Below, piece by piece: positions 5,192-5,222 of a stretch of DNA of 5,222 nucleotides. The first letter of the stretch is position 1; each line of letters begins with the position of its first letter. The DNA comes from Oscillospiraceae bacterium. Lineage in GTDB: Bacteria > Bacillota > Clostridia > Oscillospirales > Ruminococcaceae. Under the pieces are notes generated by a model. It ran no database searches. It saw only the letters and a list, made by a program, of their open reading frames with translations, and was not told the origin of the DNA. The stretch spans positions 1-5,222 of the forward strand of contig DXWR01000222.1 in the NCBI GenBank assembly GCA_019416775.1, given 5' to 3'. The translations under genes were made by a program, and so were the position numbers.

Positions 5192-5222
5192 AGAAAACTG
5201 GAAATAGTTTATGCTAATTTAC

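Noticed and set aside
1..5222. CRISPR array, insertion sequence, tRNA, rRNA, attachment site or origin
   Set aside because: No regularly spaced repeats, transposase or integrase motifs, cloverleaf-like sequence or rRNA-like block was seen on either strand.

Overview
The window looks like chromosome from an anaerobic, moderately GC-rich Gram-positive bacterium, most likely a gut Clostridia of the Oscillospiraceae/Ruminococcaceae type. This is inferred from consensus AAGGAGG-type ribosome binding sites before most genes, a TTG start, sigma-A-like promoters with 17-base spacers, a rubrerythrin, and a preQ1-type leader in front of a QueT transporter. I see no IS element, integrase, CRISPR array, tRNA or rRNA, so this reads as ordinary chromosome rather than a mobile island.

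Layout. At the left edge, the 3' end of a plus-strand gene for a coiled-coil protein runs in from outside and stops at 337. It converges on everything else, which lies on the minus strand, and a hairpin at 364-392 can end transcription from both sides. Reading the minus strand in its own direction from the right edge: rubrerythrin (5148-4606) with its own terminator; a promoter, a preQ1-I-like riboswitch and queT (4393-3842); a second promoter, a hairpin-rich leader of about 137 bases and a 51-codon membrane-peptide gene (3626-3471) closed by a strong terminator; then four tightly spaced genes, namely a short-chain dehydrogenase (3392-2637), an HD-domain phosphohydrolase (2633-2049), a zinc-ribbon membrane protein (TTG start, 2000-1158) and purine nucleoside phosphorylase deoD (1130-414).

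How the genes fit together. Rubrerythrin handles peroxide in anaerobes. QueT is the substrate-binding membrane part of an ECF importer for a queuosine precursor, and the leader in front of it probably senses preQ1. The SDR-HD-zinc ribbon-deoD run has gaps of 3, 48 and 27 bases, a ribosome site before each gene and no terminator inside, so it is probably one transcript. An HD phosphohydrolase beside a purine nucleoside phosphorylase hints at nucleotide or nucleoside turnover, but the substrate of the HD protein cannot be read from the sequence.

The least explained part is 3436-3800: a good promoter, a leader whose hairpins overlap and exclude one another, a ribosome site that can fold against the bases before the start codon, a small one-helix membrane peptide and a terminator. 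No intergenic stretch exceeds about 215 bases.
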